From assembly GCA_030248215.1 (NCBI GenBank), contig JASANG010000773.1:124001-188000 (forward strand): a stretch of 64,000 nucleotides of DNA. The letters run 5' to 3'. Positions 10,482 to 21,760 of this stretch are shown one piece after another. The stretch comes from Enoplolaimus lenunculus (lineage: Eukaryota; Nematoda; Enoplea; Enoplida; Thoracostomopsidae). The notes under the pieces are model-generated. The model had not been told where the DNA came from and made no database searches. It saw only the letters and a program-made list of their open reading frames with translations. Both the position numbers and the translations under genes were made by a program. Numbering within the stretch: the stretch's first letter is position 1; the number at the start of each line of letters is the position of its first letter.

Positions 10482-13400
10482 GTAGGTAAGGCTAATTGTC
10501 AAAGTTGTGGGTAGTTCTATAGAAACATCATCAGCAAACGAGGGTGTACGTTTCTGGAGTGGTAAAAAATATTCACCATATAGCAAGAGTGCTAAGCTAA
10601 ATACTGTTTGCTATCGTGAAATTCAGAGAATGGCGGTAATTTAGGAAATACTTTTCAAATGTCAACGAAGGTTAAATTAAATATTGTCTGAATTCATAAC
10701 AGTTTTCAAAACATATGGTATATATATTTATATATTATATATACATATATATGTAAGAATACATGTGTGTTTATATGAGTGAAGGATTACAGAGGCGCAA
10801 TTTGTTTGGGTAACCAAAATAAAAGAAATAAAAACAGCATTATCCACATAAGGTATTCGATTAAACATCGCAGCACACGGTCACACAGCTTCGTTTGTAT
10901 CTATATAAACCTTGATTGATTTATAGTTTGCATATAGGGTAAAGGCAAATAGTTATTGTGCAAGACTCATTTTATCGAACACAGCCGAACCTGGACAACA
11001 AGTCGCAAACAGTTTGGGTTCCAACAGCTGTTTTGTTTGCTTTGTACAATCCTCCGATTTTTGTGCTTGTACAATGTTTAGTAAGCGTATTCGAGTTATA
11101 AGTCACCTTCCGCAATACATATATATTGCCTACCGATTCAAGTCTCAGCGTATTTATTCAGCCGACCAGAATAGTGAGATTTCGATGCTGAGGGCTCGTT
11201 CCCTGCCATGTCCTACGGAAGAAAATTAAAGCGTCAACAAATTGCAATATCATTACCCAGTATTTTTCAAAATTCCACTGAATCCTGTGTTTTATTTCAG
11301 ATTTTAGCCATGATTTCAGTCACGTTTGTCGTTGTCTCAGTATGTCTGATGTGTCTCGAATCGATCCCTGAAACGCGTGACCTGGTTTGCTATCAGCTTA
11401 TACCTCCATCTCACAGACCGCATTGTTCTTCGAACACTTCTTGCGTTCACACAGGGAACAATCAATTTTCTACTTCAACTCTAAACTCAGCTTCAGCAAC
11501 GACCAACCCTTCTTCAAAAATCCTCGGTCCAGTTGAAAATCAAACTTCTTCACTTGATTCAATCTTATACAACTCCGTTTATTCTACACCAAACGTTTTG
11601 ATTCAACCCCGAAACTTGAGCTCATCTCTCAATGCAACGAAATTAAACACTTCTGCTCAATGGAATCATTTACAGATTACTCCAAACGCAGACTCACCGT
11701 CTCATTTAACAACAAACGAACCCACTGCTGATCTTGAGTTAATTCAATTAGACTTAACCAATTCCAACTCAGACAGCCCGAATTCCGAGTTAATTCAACT
11801 TAACATAAGCAAATCCAACTCAGACATTCCTGGCTATGAGATAACCGAATTAAGTAATTCTTCAAATATTTTCACGCATAACGCCACCACGTCTAGCACT
11901 TCTAGCAAGTTAAATCTAATGCAAATTCAGTCATGTCGGCTGAATGGATTTACGGTCATTGACGTTATTGATATGATTTGTGTCGTTTGGTTTACAATCG
12001 AGTATATCCTATTGCTCTGGGCATCCCCTGACCGGTTTCAATTTATCCGCAGTGCGACCGGAATTATAGATATTTTATCAATTTTACCGTTTTACTTCGA
12101 AGTACTCATTGTTGTATTTCATTCAAAAGCAACAACAATGATCGGAGTCTATCGAATGCTGGCAACGTTTCGGGTTCTACGCGCAGTTCGAGTCGTGCGA
12201 ATGCTCAAAGTTGCTCGATATTCGCGTGGGTTGCAAGTGATTGGCGCAACGTTGAGTCGAAGTTACTCTGAACTCGGCATGGTTGCGGTGTATATTTGCT
12301 TGTTGACGATTATTTTTGCGACTCTCGCGTATTATGTGGAGTCGACTGTCGAAGATTCGCCGTTTACTACGATACCACAGGCGGCGTGGTGGTCTATTGG
12401 TATGTTCATTATAGTGCCCTTGACTGTGGGGGTGGTAGGTTAAATTTTAGAATTTGATAATTTTACTTAAAGTGTGAAAATTCGGCAGATAGTTGAAAAC
12501 GTTTCGAGTACGTACATTCCAATTGACATTATAGCACAAAACATCTGTAATTTGTGTTATAAATCTATACTATTAAAGCTGGAACGCTCCACATACATAT
12601 TTTGGGCATCGTTCTAGCATAGAACATATAATCATATATTACGTGTACTGCACAAAAACTTTAAAGGTACGGTTAATTTCAACAGCGTCAAATATGCAAA
12701 ATAAAATCGCCCTTCGTGTAATATGGCTTTTGCGACTGTTTCAATAAGCTTAATAGTCTTGCTTTAGAACAAACATGTTGAACAAATGCCGAATCCATTG
12801 CATTACAAAAGTTGCACATGTGTTCAACTGCGTTTACTAGTTAATATTAAACTCCGTTTTCTGTTAAGCCCAATTTTTAAACATAACATTTTGCGGATAA
12901 TTGCGTCTGCAAGTTGCGTTAAAACATTTCGACCAACGCATGTAGTGCAGCTACATGTGCAAGTCTGCACTACAAAATGTTGAACATATGAGTTGACAAC
13001 AACTTATTAGACAAACAAATTCAATTGAACCAATCAATCAAGTCAAGGCTCTGAAAATGAATGTTTTAGTTACGCTAACAACGCTCGGCTACGGTGATAT
13101 CGTTCCAGTGACGCCTGCAGGCAAGATAGTCGCCACAATGGCAACAATGTCCGGCGTGATTTTGCTTGCGTTTCCAATTTCTGTCGTCGTTGAACGCTTC
13201 ACCACAACGTACGCCGAAATGACACAAATGCCCGAGAGCGACAAACCTGACAGTTATACGCAGGAAAAATCACGAATTCACAAAAGTGGAAAGCATTTTT
13301 TCCGATTCCCCAAGCCATCGAATGTACATCGGCGATCACAACAGTGGCAGCAGGAACAACAACAAATGCAACCACAAGCGCGACAAGAACAACAATGTCA

Positions 13401-14136
13401 ACAGGAACAAAGACACGATCATTATTATGGTCAGCAACAATTGCACAGTCCCCAATCACAAGAACAGCAGCTGCAGCAACAACCACATCATCATCATCAA
13501 CAACTACAACAACACCAACAACAACAACAGCAGCAACAACCACAACAAGAACAACAAGAACAACAACAACAACAAAAACAACAAACACAAACAACGAGTT
13601 TGTTAGAAATACACAAGACAACTCTTTCACAAGAAGAAGCGAAATATGACACAGAATCACATGGCACGTTGAATTCACCTAAAGAGTTTTTCAACCGCTC
13701 CGAAAACAAACAGGCATCTTTCAACCCGACCCAGCCCTCAGAATTTGAGGTCAAACAAACGGTTAACGGGCAATATGGTCGCCGCCGTTCCATGGATGAT
13801 CAATCTTGGTATCCAAGCATCAAAGACACGTCAAAAAATCAAAAAATGTGTCCAAAATGCAAACGAAGGGTAAATCCGCGAGAATCAGGTTCTTTGGTTA
13901 ATATTTCTGACGTTCTGCAACAACCGGATGAACAAGCTTTAGACAAGGAAGCGGATTTTGTTTACGTTCCAGGGTTGCCAAGTCCGATCCGGCGTCACAC
14001 AGGGCTATCGATGTTGTCGGTTGATCCGCAATCGTTAATGTTATTCTGTCGAACCCAAGAGAAACTCAACTCGAGCTTAAATACGACCGCTGTCGTTGCT
14101 AAGTGTAGCGCAACAGCGAAAGTTATTGTTGATTAA
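9561..14136 (+). CDS. Voltage-gated potassium channel alpha subunit, Kv2/silent-Kv-like (3 exons)
   Basis: The joined exons 9561-10481, 11301-12399 and 13070-14136 encode about 1028 aa. T1 tetramerisation domain spans residues 1-96 (LNIGGHR, FDRSP, RTGKLH, ELSFWGLD). S1 is about 308-328, followed by a loop of about 195 residues. S2 is about 524-547, S3 561-580 and S4 590-613, with Arg/Lys at every third position. S5 is about 634-653. The pore helix has WW at 670-671 and the filter TLGYGD at 678-683. S6 follows, then a Gln-rich tail at about 763-848. Known role of the family: potassium-selective tetrameric channel of the plasma membrane opened by depolarisation. S1, S4 and S5 resemble Kv2. S6 resembles the electrically silent Kv5/6/8/9 group, because PxP is replaced by Pro-Ile-Ser at 709-711. 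It may therefore be a modulatory subunit rather than a homomeric channel; this is inferred. The exact subfamily is unresolved. Confidence 0.93.
10482..11300 (+). other. Kv channel intron 1
   Basis: The donor is GTAGGT and the acceptor is TTTTATTTCAG, phase 0. The intron has a TATATA-rich stretch near 10715-10755 and no other recognisable feature. Confidence 0.85.
11301..12399 (+). CDS. Kv channel exon 2: S1 to pore helix
   Basis: It encodes residues 308-673 and the first base of codon 674. It covers S1, a loop of about 195 residues, then S2, S3, S4, S5 and the pore helix ending AAWWSI. The loop has eight Asn-x-Ser/Thr sequons and a 17-residue tandem repeat beginning ELIQL (about residues 453-486). 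S4 reads FRVLRAVRVVRMLKVAR, giving six positive charges at three-residue spacing. The donor after TCTATTG is GTATGT. The loop is open in frame throughout, so it is unlikely to be a retained intron. Confidence 0.93.
12400..13069 (+). other. Kv channel intron 2
   Basis: The donor is GTATGT and the acceptor is ATGTTTTAG, phase 1. It interrupts the pore helix one codon before the TLTTLGYGD coding sequence. The join restores WWSI-VTLTTLGYGD, the exact spacing found in Kv channels. The intron has no other recognisable feature. Confidence 0.88.
13070..14136 (+). CDS. Kv channel exon 3: selectivity filter, S6, cytoplasmic tail
   Basis: It encodes the filter TLGYGD, S6 (SGVILLAFPISVVVERF) and a tail of about 300 residues ending VIVD before TAA. 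S6 lacks the second proline of the Kv gate hinge. After S6 the TYAEM stretch resembles the silent-Kv consensus. The tail holds a Gln/His-rich tract (about 763-848), then a Cys-Pro-x-Cys pair (about 932-935, in MCPKCKRRVN), then a Pro-Ser-rich end. There is no obvious C-terminal PDZ-binding motif. Confidence 0.93.
13333..13600 (+). repeat. CAA/CAG-rich tract encoding polyglutamine
   Basis: CAA codons predominate, interrupted by CAG, CAC, CAT and GAA. The tract lies in the channel C-terminal tail. Because codons are mixed it is probably less prone to length change than a pure run. The long open frames on the opposite strand and in other frames here are by-products of the repeat. Confidence 0.9.
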
Positions 14137-14180
14137 TTTTTCAGTTTTTTCATTTAAATGAGTATCGTCGACCTCTATTA

Positions 14181-14399
14181 CACTGCAAAAAATGGTGAGT
14201 CAAATTGACTCTCCCCGAAATAGGCTTTCCGGACTCACAAACTGAGTCAAAATTCGACTCCGCCAGAGTCAAATTTGACTCACTGAGCGACTCGTTAAGT
14301 CGAGTTTGACTCCGGCGAAGTCAAATATTGACTCAGTTTGTGTAGTCCGGAAAAGTCTATTTCGGAGCGAGTCAATTTGACTTACCATTTTTTGCAGTG
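14181..14399. mobile_element. Foldback MITE with TA flanks
   Basis: The left end CACTGCAAAAAATGG and right end CCATTTTTTGCAGTG are perfect inverses. Pairing continues inward with few mismatches for roughly 90 bases (blocks around AGTCAAATTGACT and TCCGGA). The element is flanked by TA on both sides, consistent with a TA target duplication. It starts 44 bases after the channel stop codon, so it probably lies in the 3' untranslated region. Transcripts through it could form a long hairpin. Confidence 0.88.
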
Positions 14400-14401
14400 T
14401 A

Positions 14402-16416
14402 CATTTACAGGATTAATCCTTCCTGAGAACGATTTAGACTCTCCCTTCGCCAGTTGAATGTTTTTGCACCGTTAAAATTGTTTTACGTTAATTACAAACG
14501 TTCTTTCAGTAAAGATCATTTCTTGCGTCGTCTATTCCAAATCCCTCGCTGCCGGCTGAGAGTATAACATTGACCATTTCTGCCACCCACCTATGTATGG
14601 AATTAGTGTTTGAACAGAAGCGTAAAGCCTAATGTTAACTGGTATCCTTAGCATTTTATGCATCCACCTTTGTGTTGTTTTACTAATTATGCTGTTCGAT
14701 TTTGTTTACAATATTGCGGTATTTTTTGCAGTTTTAATTACTAAAATTTAAACTGTTACCTTTGTTTGTTTGTTTTCTTGGTTGTAAAATATTGACACTG
14801 TGACGCCAAATTAGCATAATACACAGGTCTATTGCGTTGCTGCTTGTTGTAAATTAACATTCATCCACTTTAATACAAGTTAAATTTGATGTTTCTTCCA
14901 ACCTCTGTTGCAGATCGACTATTCATGCTGCAAAACTGTTTAAAGTGAAAACTGGCCACAGATGTTGCTGAAATGACAGGCATACTAAAGACGCGACAAC
15001 TTCCGTAAGCCGTGTCATTGGTTCTCAAATTTTTAGACAAGAAATATTTTTGATTTAAGCTTATTTGAGTAAATTTGCTATTTTTTCGCTGTTTGTAATT
15101 ATAATTATACTTTTACAAAACAATTATCAACTTGCAATAGCAATGTCTTTTTGTATTTACGTAGAATGCCACACAGACATTAAGCATAAGACATACAAGC
15201 AATCACGCATGTATGTTTAAAAACATAAAATGCTATTTCGAATTTTCTACTCAGTTTCAAGCCTTAAGCTGACACTACACTACGTTTTCTGGGTTTGTTT
15301 TTGTTCTTCTGGACGATGGTTAGATTGCCTAAATTGCGCTAAACGTGCAAAATATATTTTACCACATTAACAAAACAAATGTTTTTTCAATGCTTCCAGG
15401 GGGTACATCTCTTTACCCCGTTATGATCCCACAGAAATAATGGATTCATTTACATCGATTTCTATCCAACCGAAGTTGGTACCAAACAGTGTGGCCACAG
15501 ATTCTTGTTCATTAAGACCGGTTCGTAGCTATCTCACCTTACTGAGGCGGGCTAAAAGTTTTTCAGTAGGGGTATGCAAGGGTTTTCGATGACTTGTGTA
15601 TGAAAGGTTGACAATTTTCTCGAGGGTGGTGGCAAAATTCTTCTAGGGATGCTGACCGCCCGCCCTTTGGCATCCCTCTAGCTACAGGCCCGTATTAAGG
15701 TCAGTTTGCAGCAGCAACCGGTTTTAGTTTCAAACTCCGCCCATCGGCCAACAACATCACCGTCAATAAAACCCACTCGTGTAGCCAAACAGCTCATCAA
15801 GCTTGAGTTGTATCTCGGTCTGCAACATTCAGACGAAACAATACGTATACAGACCTCTTTCAGGATTCCTAGTAGTGTCTACCGTTATGCTGCAAGACCA
15901 CACAGCGGAGCGGTGAGTAGTGTAAAGGGGTGGGTGGCCCTCCACATCCGGATTCATTTTAACTGGGTAGTACAGTGATTATTTAGGACACCGGTGGTGT
16001 GTGCCAATTTCTTGTTAATAATCAAATATTTTAGTCATTTTTTTGACTGATGATGACACCGACCAATACAAAGTTCCTGGAACGCCATGGAACTAGAATC
16101 ACTTCGCGGATTATAGTTGCATCATATTCTGGTCACAGGTTTTTGAATATTTAAGGTTTAGATTTGCCAGTATGGGTGCCACAATTGATTTTCGGTCACG
16201 GGATTGGAAAAACGCAGATTTTGCCGTAGAATTTAGGAAAACAATACCGGCAGTTGTATTACGTATGCGATAATTATATTACAGGTCTAACCTTATATGT
16301 GCCGGTCAAGTGTACAAGGGTCACTTAACGCGGTTATATTTTATTCTATGGTAACTAAAGCGTTTTGTGACTATACAGTAGTAAGCTGATCAACATATCC
16401 ATTTAGGGAAGCGTTA
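14402..16416. other. No gene recognised
   Basis: AT-rich sequence downstream of the channel, presumably the rest of its 3' untranslated region followed by intergenic DNA. There is no close AATAAA after the stop. One AATAAA occurs near 15766. No exon with family resemblance was found. Confidence 0.45.
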
Positions 16417-16827
16417 TACTGTATTGACCCGAATAAGAGGGGAGGGGTAATAAGAGGGGGTCCCCATTTTGAGTCCGAATCAATAGAACTCCGTATCCCT
16501 AATAAGAGTCCGTAAGCGGATAGAGTCTCTAAACCCTAATTAGAGTCCATAAATATCAAATAACCCTAACTGTAGCGCATAAATGACTCCAGGACCATAT
16601 AACTTGAGTTCGAAACTTCAAAGCGTACTTAAATTTTGAAAGTACATTCCAAAGTATAACCTTGTATTATCGCTCAAGCTATTGACACAAGACAAATAAG
16701 CGTTTTATTCAACGGATGATTGCGGTACCGGATATATCACTAACGAAGGGCGGCGGAGCATGGGTTAAAAATAAATAACAGTCCGTAAATAAATATCAGT
16801 CCCCCTCTTATTTGGGTCACTACAGTA
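16417..16827. mobile_element. MITE family A copy 3 (complete)
   Basis: The left end is CTGTATTGACCCGAATAAG and the right end is the inverse CTTATTTGGGTCACTACAG, each flanked by TA. It is about 410 bp with a C/G-rich zone just inside both ends. There is no coding capacity. This is the most complete copy and the best template for the family. Confidence 0.85.
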
Positions 16828-17475
16828 TTTGTAGTGCACCGCCATCTGTCGCCGCACGAAGCCGTCCGTCAAGTATCAATTCTATTTTGCGGAAAGTTGC
16901 CAAATTTTCAAACAAAATTTATTTCCGTTTATCGCACAAAAGTTTTCTGGCGGGGAAAGTGTACATTTCACGGCCCAGCACCTCCCCCCCCCCCTGGATG
17001 CGCTCGTATAAAGCGCCATTTAAAATTTAAATATGTCAAGGCTTACATGAAGTATATACATGTATTACGTTTGAAACTTTTTATTTTATTTCAGTACAAA
17101 ATGCAAACCACCCACATGTTTGCAAACATAAATCTGTTTCCGAATCCGACGCTGTAAAAGGTTTTTGCCAATTAATTAATTAATTATTCAAAACTGTTTG
17201 CTTCCGTCGCCGTGTAGCGCTTGACGTTTCATTGAACATCTGTAAGTTTTTCAGTGTTTGCGAACAAAGGCGACCTTATTTTGGCGTTGTATTTTTGAAA
17301 TCATGACAGCGACACGGTTGCTGAAAAGGCACCGATTTATACGATTTTCTTCAGGCATTTCAAAAGTGGAAGTTTTGTATTTATAAACGAAAAGCGTGCC
17401 CTTATTAAAGCCAAAAATAATCCTTCACGACTCTTGTATACTTTTGAAACATTGGCCAGCGCGTAGGGCAGGACA
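16828..17475. other. No gene recognised
   Basis: It contains a short C-run near 16985 and AT-rich unique sequence. Two overlapping short open frames at its left end have no family resemblance. Confidence 0.4.
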
Positions 17476-17655
17476 GTTAACTGTAATATAAGCGTATTCC
17501 TAAGCCTAAGTTTAAGCGTAAATATTAGTTCAACCTAAGCATGAACCTAAAGCGTAAACAAAAAACTTAGTCTGAAGCTTTAAGCTTCACCCCATGGTAT
17601 TCCCGCAGAAATTCGTTCCACCTCTGATGTTTACATGAGCCCTAACATTTAAGGC
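17476..17655. repeat. CCTAAG-rich dispersed repeat, copy D
   Basis: It begins ATATAAGCGTATTCCTAAGC, followed by degenerate repeats of CCTAAG, then GAAGCTTTAAGCTTCACC and an ACATGAGCC end. The same order of parts is seen near 19165, 22155 and, inverted, 33014. It is a dispersed repeat with a simple hexamer-like core, not a random run. Confidence 0.65.
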
Positions 17656-19164
17656 TCAATTTAATTTAAGCTTTTAGCCAACGCTTAGTCAAACGCGTGG
17701 GATACGTGAACGATTTGCAATGCGTAAGCGCAAGCCTAACCGTAGACATGGGGAAAAGTGTACAAGAGTCGGACATCAACGCGGTTGTTTAAGCAGCTTT
17801 CTGGTCGTCCATTCTCACCGGATAGTATGTGTCGATGAATTCGACGGCGACCATCCAGAGTTGTAGCAATGTGTTTTACAAGCGTCATTGAGGGTGAAAA
17901 AAGTATTTCAAACCACATCATCAGCTCCAACCAAGTTGTCCGTTACTGATAGGTCTAAATTTTTCCAACTTCAAATACACAAACTGCGTATGTTTTACGC
18001 AGTTGTAATTAGAACTGAAAACTGTTGATAATTTTGGATTTAATAACTTACAATCATTCATTTCCATGCCTTATAAAACGCCATATTGTAAACTGTTTTC
18101 CTAAAGATAAATTTATCAGTGCTGGATGCTGGATTAAATTCTAAGTTAAGCAGTACCATATAGAGCCATGCAGGAAAATTTTGCTTCGGATGCAGTGGCG
18201 CTCGCGAACCCTCGACGTAGGAAACATAAAAGTATGTGAGTTCGGCATTTGAATGAAACGTGCTTATCGTTACAGCTTGACTATAAAAGTTTAACGCTCA
18301 AGCTAGCTGTTACGAAATGTGCGTTATAAGGGTAAAATTAAGGTTTTACATTCAGCACTGTGTTGCTCATAGTATCCCAGAGGGTGTTTATGGATAGCAC
18401 ATATAAGGAAAACGAATTTATGAGAGTCAAAATAATGAGATGAAAGAATGTTTATTGAAATGTATGGCATAAATGTATTTTAACTGGTTTAGTTGTTCTT
18501 TTATAAAGAATTTGGTTTTGTGAATCTGTCGGTAAATTGTTTGTAGTTTAATTTTGGGGCCGTTGGTATGATGACTTTAGCTAATAATCACGGCGACAAC
18601 TTTTGCCGTTGCTAGTCATATTAATTACACTGCTCAATTGCTGCCGTGGCTGTGCGATATATACATATCTTCATTATATTCAGTCTAAAGTTTCCGGTTA
18701 TGCAGGGTAGGAGCAGCCGCCCCCCATACCCCCGTCTTGGGTGGCCGACCCGGCTTTCACCCCCCTAACCGGGTGAAACAAAAAACACCGAAGTTTTAAG
18801 ATGCGTCTGGCTTCTCGCTCGCGAGTTTGGGCGGAGCCGAACCCCTGTCTGTTCCGGCACTGTGGTTATGTCAGCTTAATAAAATGATCGAAAACTGACC
18901 AAAGGTTTGTCTACGTAATTTGCATAGGACCAAATTAAAAAAAAAGTTTAGATAACTTAACCTGCAGTTCACTATGAGTATGATATATTATTGCTTGACG
19001 GCAATATTTGAATAATTTTTCGTTAAAAAGTACAAAAAAATTGATAGCATAACGCAGGTAAACGTAAACTGCAACTGCCAATCATGAATTTGAACTTTCT
19101 CGGCGTATAATGGCCTACAGTGTCATATAAAGAAATGGGCCCATGTGTAGAACAGGGCCGGAAC
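17656..19164. other. No gene recognised
   Basis: Unique AT-rich sequence with a GC-rich patch at about 18710-18790 (CCCCCATACCCCCGTCTTGG and following). That patch stands out from its surroundings but has no clear repeat structure or open frame. Confidence 0.4.
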
Positions 19165-19335
19165 TGTAGTATAAGCATATTCCTAAGTCTAAGCCTAAGC
19201 CTAAGCGTACGGATGAGCCTATTCCTATGACTGAGCCTAAGCCTAAGCAAAAAAATTAGTGTAAAGCTTAAACTGACTCTATTATAGCCCCTCCGGAAAA
19301 CGATCCGACCCAGTATTATACATGGGCCAAGAAAT
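19165..19335. repeat. CCTAAG-rich dispersed repeat, copy A
   Basis: It starts GTAGTATAAGCATATTCCTA, continues with CCTAAG repeats, then AGCAAAAAAATTAGTGTAAA, and ends near ACATGGGCCAAG. The parts and order are shared with the copies at 17476, 22155 and 33014. Confidence 0.7.
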
Positions 19336-21480
19336 GTAACAACCTTTGACATATATTAAATAGCAGACACGATTTTCGGATACTTATGATTTTCAATCAA
19401 AGGTTAACTTCCGTTTTGGTCAAAGTTTCATCAGGCTAACCAGTTGTGCGCAAGCGTGTAGTGATTGGTTAAAAAACTTTATTTAGTACGCGACAGTGAA
19501 CATTTTGACAGCTAGGTACAGCACAATGGAACATACAATAAAGCTTAAAGCGATATTTACACGTACAGGTTTTTGTAAAACGAGAACTTAAATTGAACGT
19601 TTGCCGCTGCGCGAAAACATGTTTCATGCAAATTGCAGCTGCAAGTTCTCTCTGCAAAAATTGCAGGAATGGCAGAGCTTAACATTATATGTCGCAAAGA
19701 GACAGGGCGCGGCACATATGTATGGGCTGCAAACCCTCGAATTTCAAAGCCAAACTTTGTATTGACATTTAATGGTAAAGTAACGTTTAAGTTATTACTC
19801 GCTTTGAATGAGACGTTGGGTGGCCCTTACGTTGTTGGCCCCGTTGCGGTACCCGTGGGAGGAAGTTAGAAAAGCTCCAGGGTCGTGCAATATCTTATCG
19901 AGTAACGTCTTTTAAAATTTGAATTGCGCAATTTACTGCTCGATTTTATCAACTGGTCCATTGAGATTTAAAAACGCAATTATTGTTAAACTCGATTTAA
20001 ATGTGAACTGTTTTTCAAAAAGTTTTCGTTTAAATTGTTATAAAAATTGAAATCTTAAAAAAATATATCCGATATGATTTGAAATTTTTGTTTAAAGGCA
20101 ATTTATTGAAGCCATAGATAAGGAGTTGGTCCATATAGAGCCCTTCACAAAAATTTTGTCTGTAAATACGTGTGAAGTTCGAATTCGATACGCACGGTTT
20201 TAGTCAAATGAAGTCAGTTCTATTTGAGATTTATCCGTTTGGTATAATACAAGTTTTAGTCAAGTTTTACAGTATCAAAACGAATTTTGTACCCCCAAGT
20301 CACCTGATGCATATACAGGTGTCACACCAACACTCGCCTTTGATTTGATCAGAAACCATTTTTTAAATATTTCATCTCAGAAATGCTTAATTTCAGTGAA
20401 AATAAATTGTTCAAAATTAAAGCAAAATCTGTTCAAAAATAAAATCATTTGAACGGTTTCAAACCTTTTGCGAATAGGCAGCAGTTGGATTATTTCTTTG
20501 CGTTTTGTTTTTCAAAATAGTTTTGTTGGGAGAACCCGGAGACAATTTTTTAAGAATTAGATCATGTAAATGATTTGGAAACAGTTGCACCCACCAACAG
20601 TTACGATATTTTTTCAAACTATCAATATACGAACACAGATTTCTACAAGTAAAATTAACTCGACTACAGTGGCAGAAATGTGTGCATTTCGTTTTAAATT
20701 TCAAAACAAAATCTTACTTTTGGTATAATTTCGGTGATGGGATTCATTTTATATTTCCCCTATTAAATCAGCGGCAACTATTATTAGCCAGTATGTGTCT
20801 AGACTAAGATATATTATTTAGCGCTGTCTCGGGGCCAAGATTTTTGCCGGGGCCGGGGCCGAGGCTAAGATTATTGCTTGCTATATTAAAAACCCATACA
20901 TATTCACATGTGTAGAAAGCGAAATAAATCGCTTGAACTGTCAGCGTGACATACGATGCTGTTTTCCAAATCATAGAGCCGATATTAAAATCACGGGTTG
21001 AATTGTTATGAACAACAACGGGACACAAGTGAAACAGTCAAAAAATTTTCATAATTTGTCAACTATTGCGGCCCCGGGCCCGGCACTGTCGGTACCGTAT
21101 ACATATCTGGCACGACGTAAGATTGTCAAAATAATTTGTTGCCAAGTTTTGCATATAGCAAATATTCGTACCACGACAGAAGCATTAGCATATTAATTAA
21201 AGCCCATAGAGCGACTTGGAGCGCTAGACATAAAAAACGTGGTACATTGAAATACAAGTACAGATGGGTCGGAATATGTGTATTGTAAAATACATGGCGA
21301 GCATTGCGAGTAAGAGTCCAAACACAATTTTCGTGGCAAAAAGTCAAAATTTGTACCTTGCCATTGTTGGTTTATCATAAAAACAATTTTTGTATGAAGG
21401 AGGCGCCCCGTGTCCTCTTGTGGATCAAGCCTGCATTAGTCATGGTTAAAAACGAGATGAAGAACATTCGTTTGACTTCC
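19336..21480. other. No gene recognised
   Basis: The open frame at 19633-19869 (+) was examined and shows no domain. A GC-rich patch near 20820-20880 and 21075-21085 (GGGGCCGGGGCC, CCCCGGGCCCGG) is present. No exon is supported. Confidence 0.4.
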
Positions 21481-21760
21481 GTTTTAGGCGCACCGGCCCT
21501 GGCTCAAAATCAACCTCTGTCTCCGGTAAAATTTACGCCGGATGCTCGTCTTGACAAGCCCGCAAGCAGGAAAACAAAAAAACATCCTACTCCCGTTCCC
21601 CGCCCGCCCTGGCTCAAAATCAACCTCTGTCTCCGGTAAAATTTACGCCGGATGCTCGTCGGGACAAGCCGCAAGCAGGAAAACGAGATGAAGAACAACC
21701 TCCGTTTTATAGGCGCACCGGCCCTGCCCGCTATCCGGTAAAATTTACGCCGGATGCTTC
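21481..21760. repeat. Short tandem array, two to three units of about 115-125 bp
   Basis: The block CCCTGGCTCAAAATCAACCT through CCGGTAAAATTTACGCCGGATGC occurs twice almost identically (about 21498-21550 and 21607-21655). A third, partly deleted unit runs to 21758. GAGATGAAGAACA and GGCGCACCGGCCCTG precede the first and third units. High identity suggests a young duplication. Confidence 0.85.

Noticed and set aside
13199-13793. Long minus-strand and alternative-frame open frames over the channel tail
   Set aside because: They are Val/Asp-, Cys- or Thr-rich translations of the CAA repeat in other frames. The plus-strand frame continues the channel with correct splice phase.
19633-19869. Open frame of 78 codons on the plus strand
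   Set aside because: No recognisable motif, no splice-bounded context, and length is within chance expectation.
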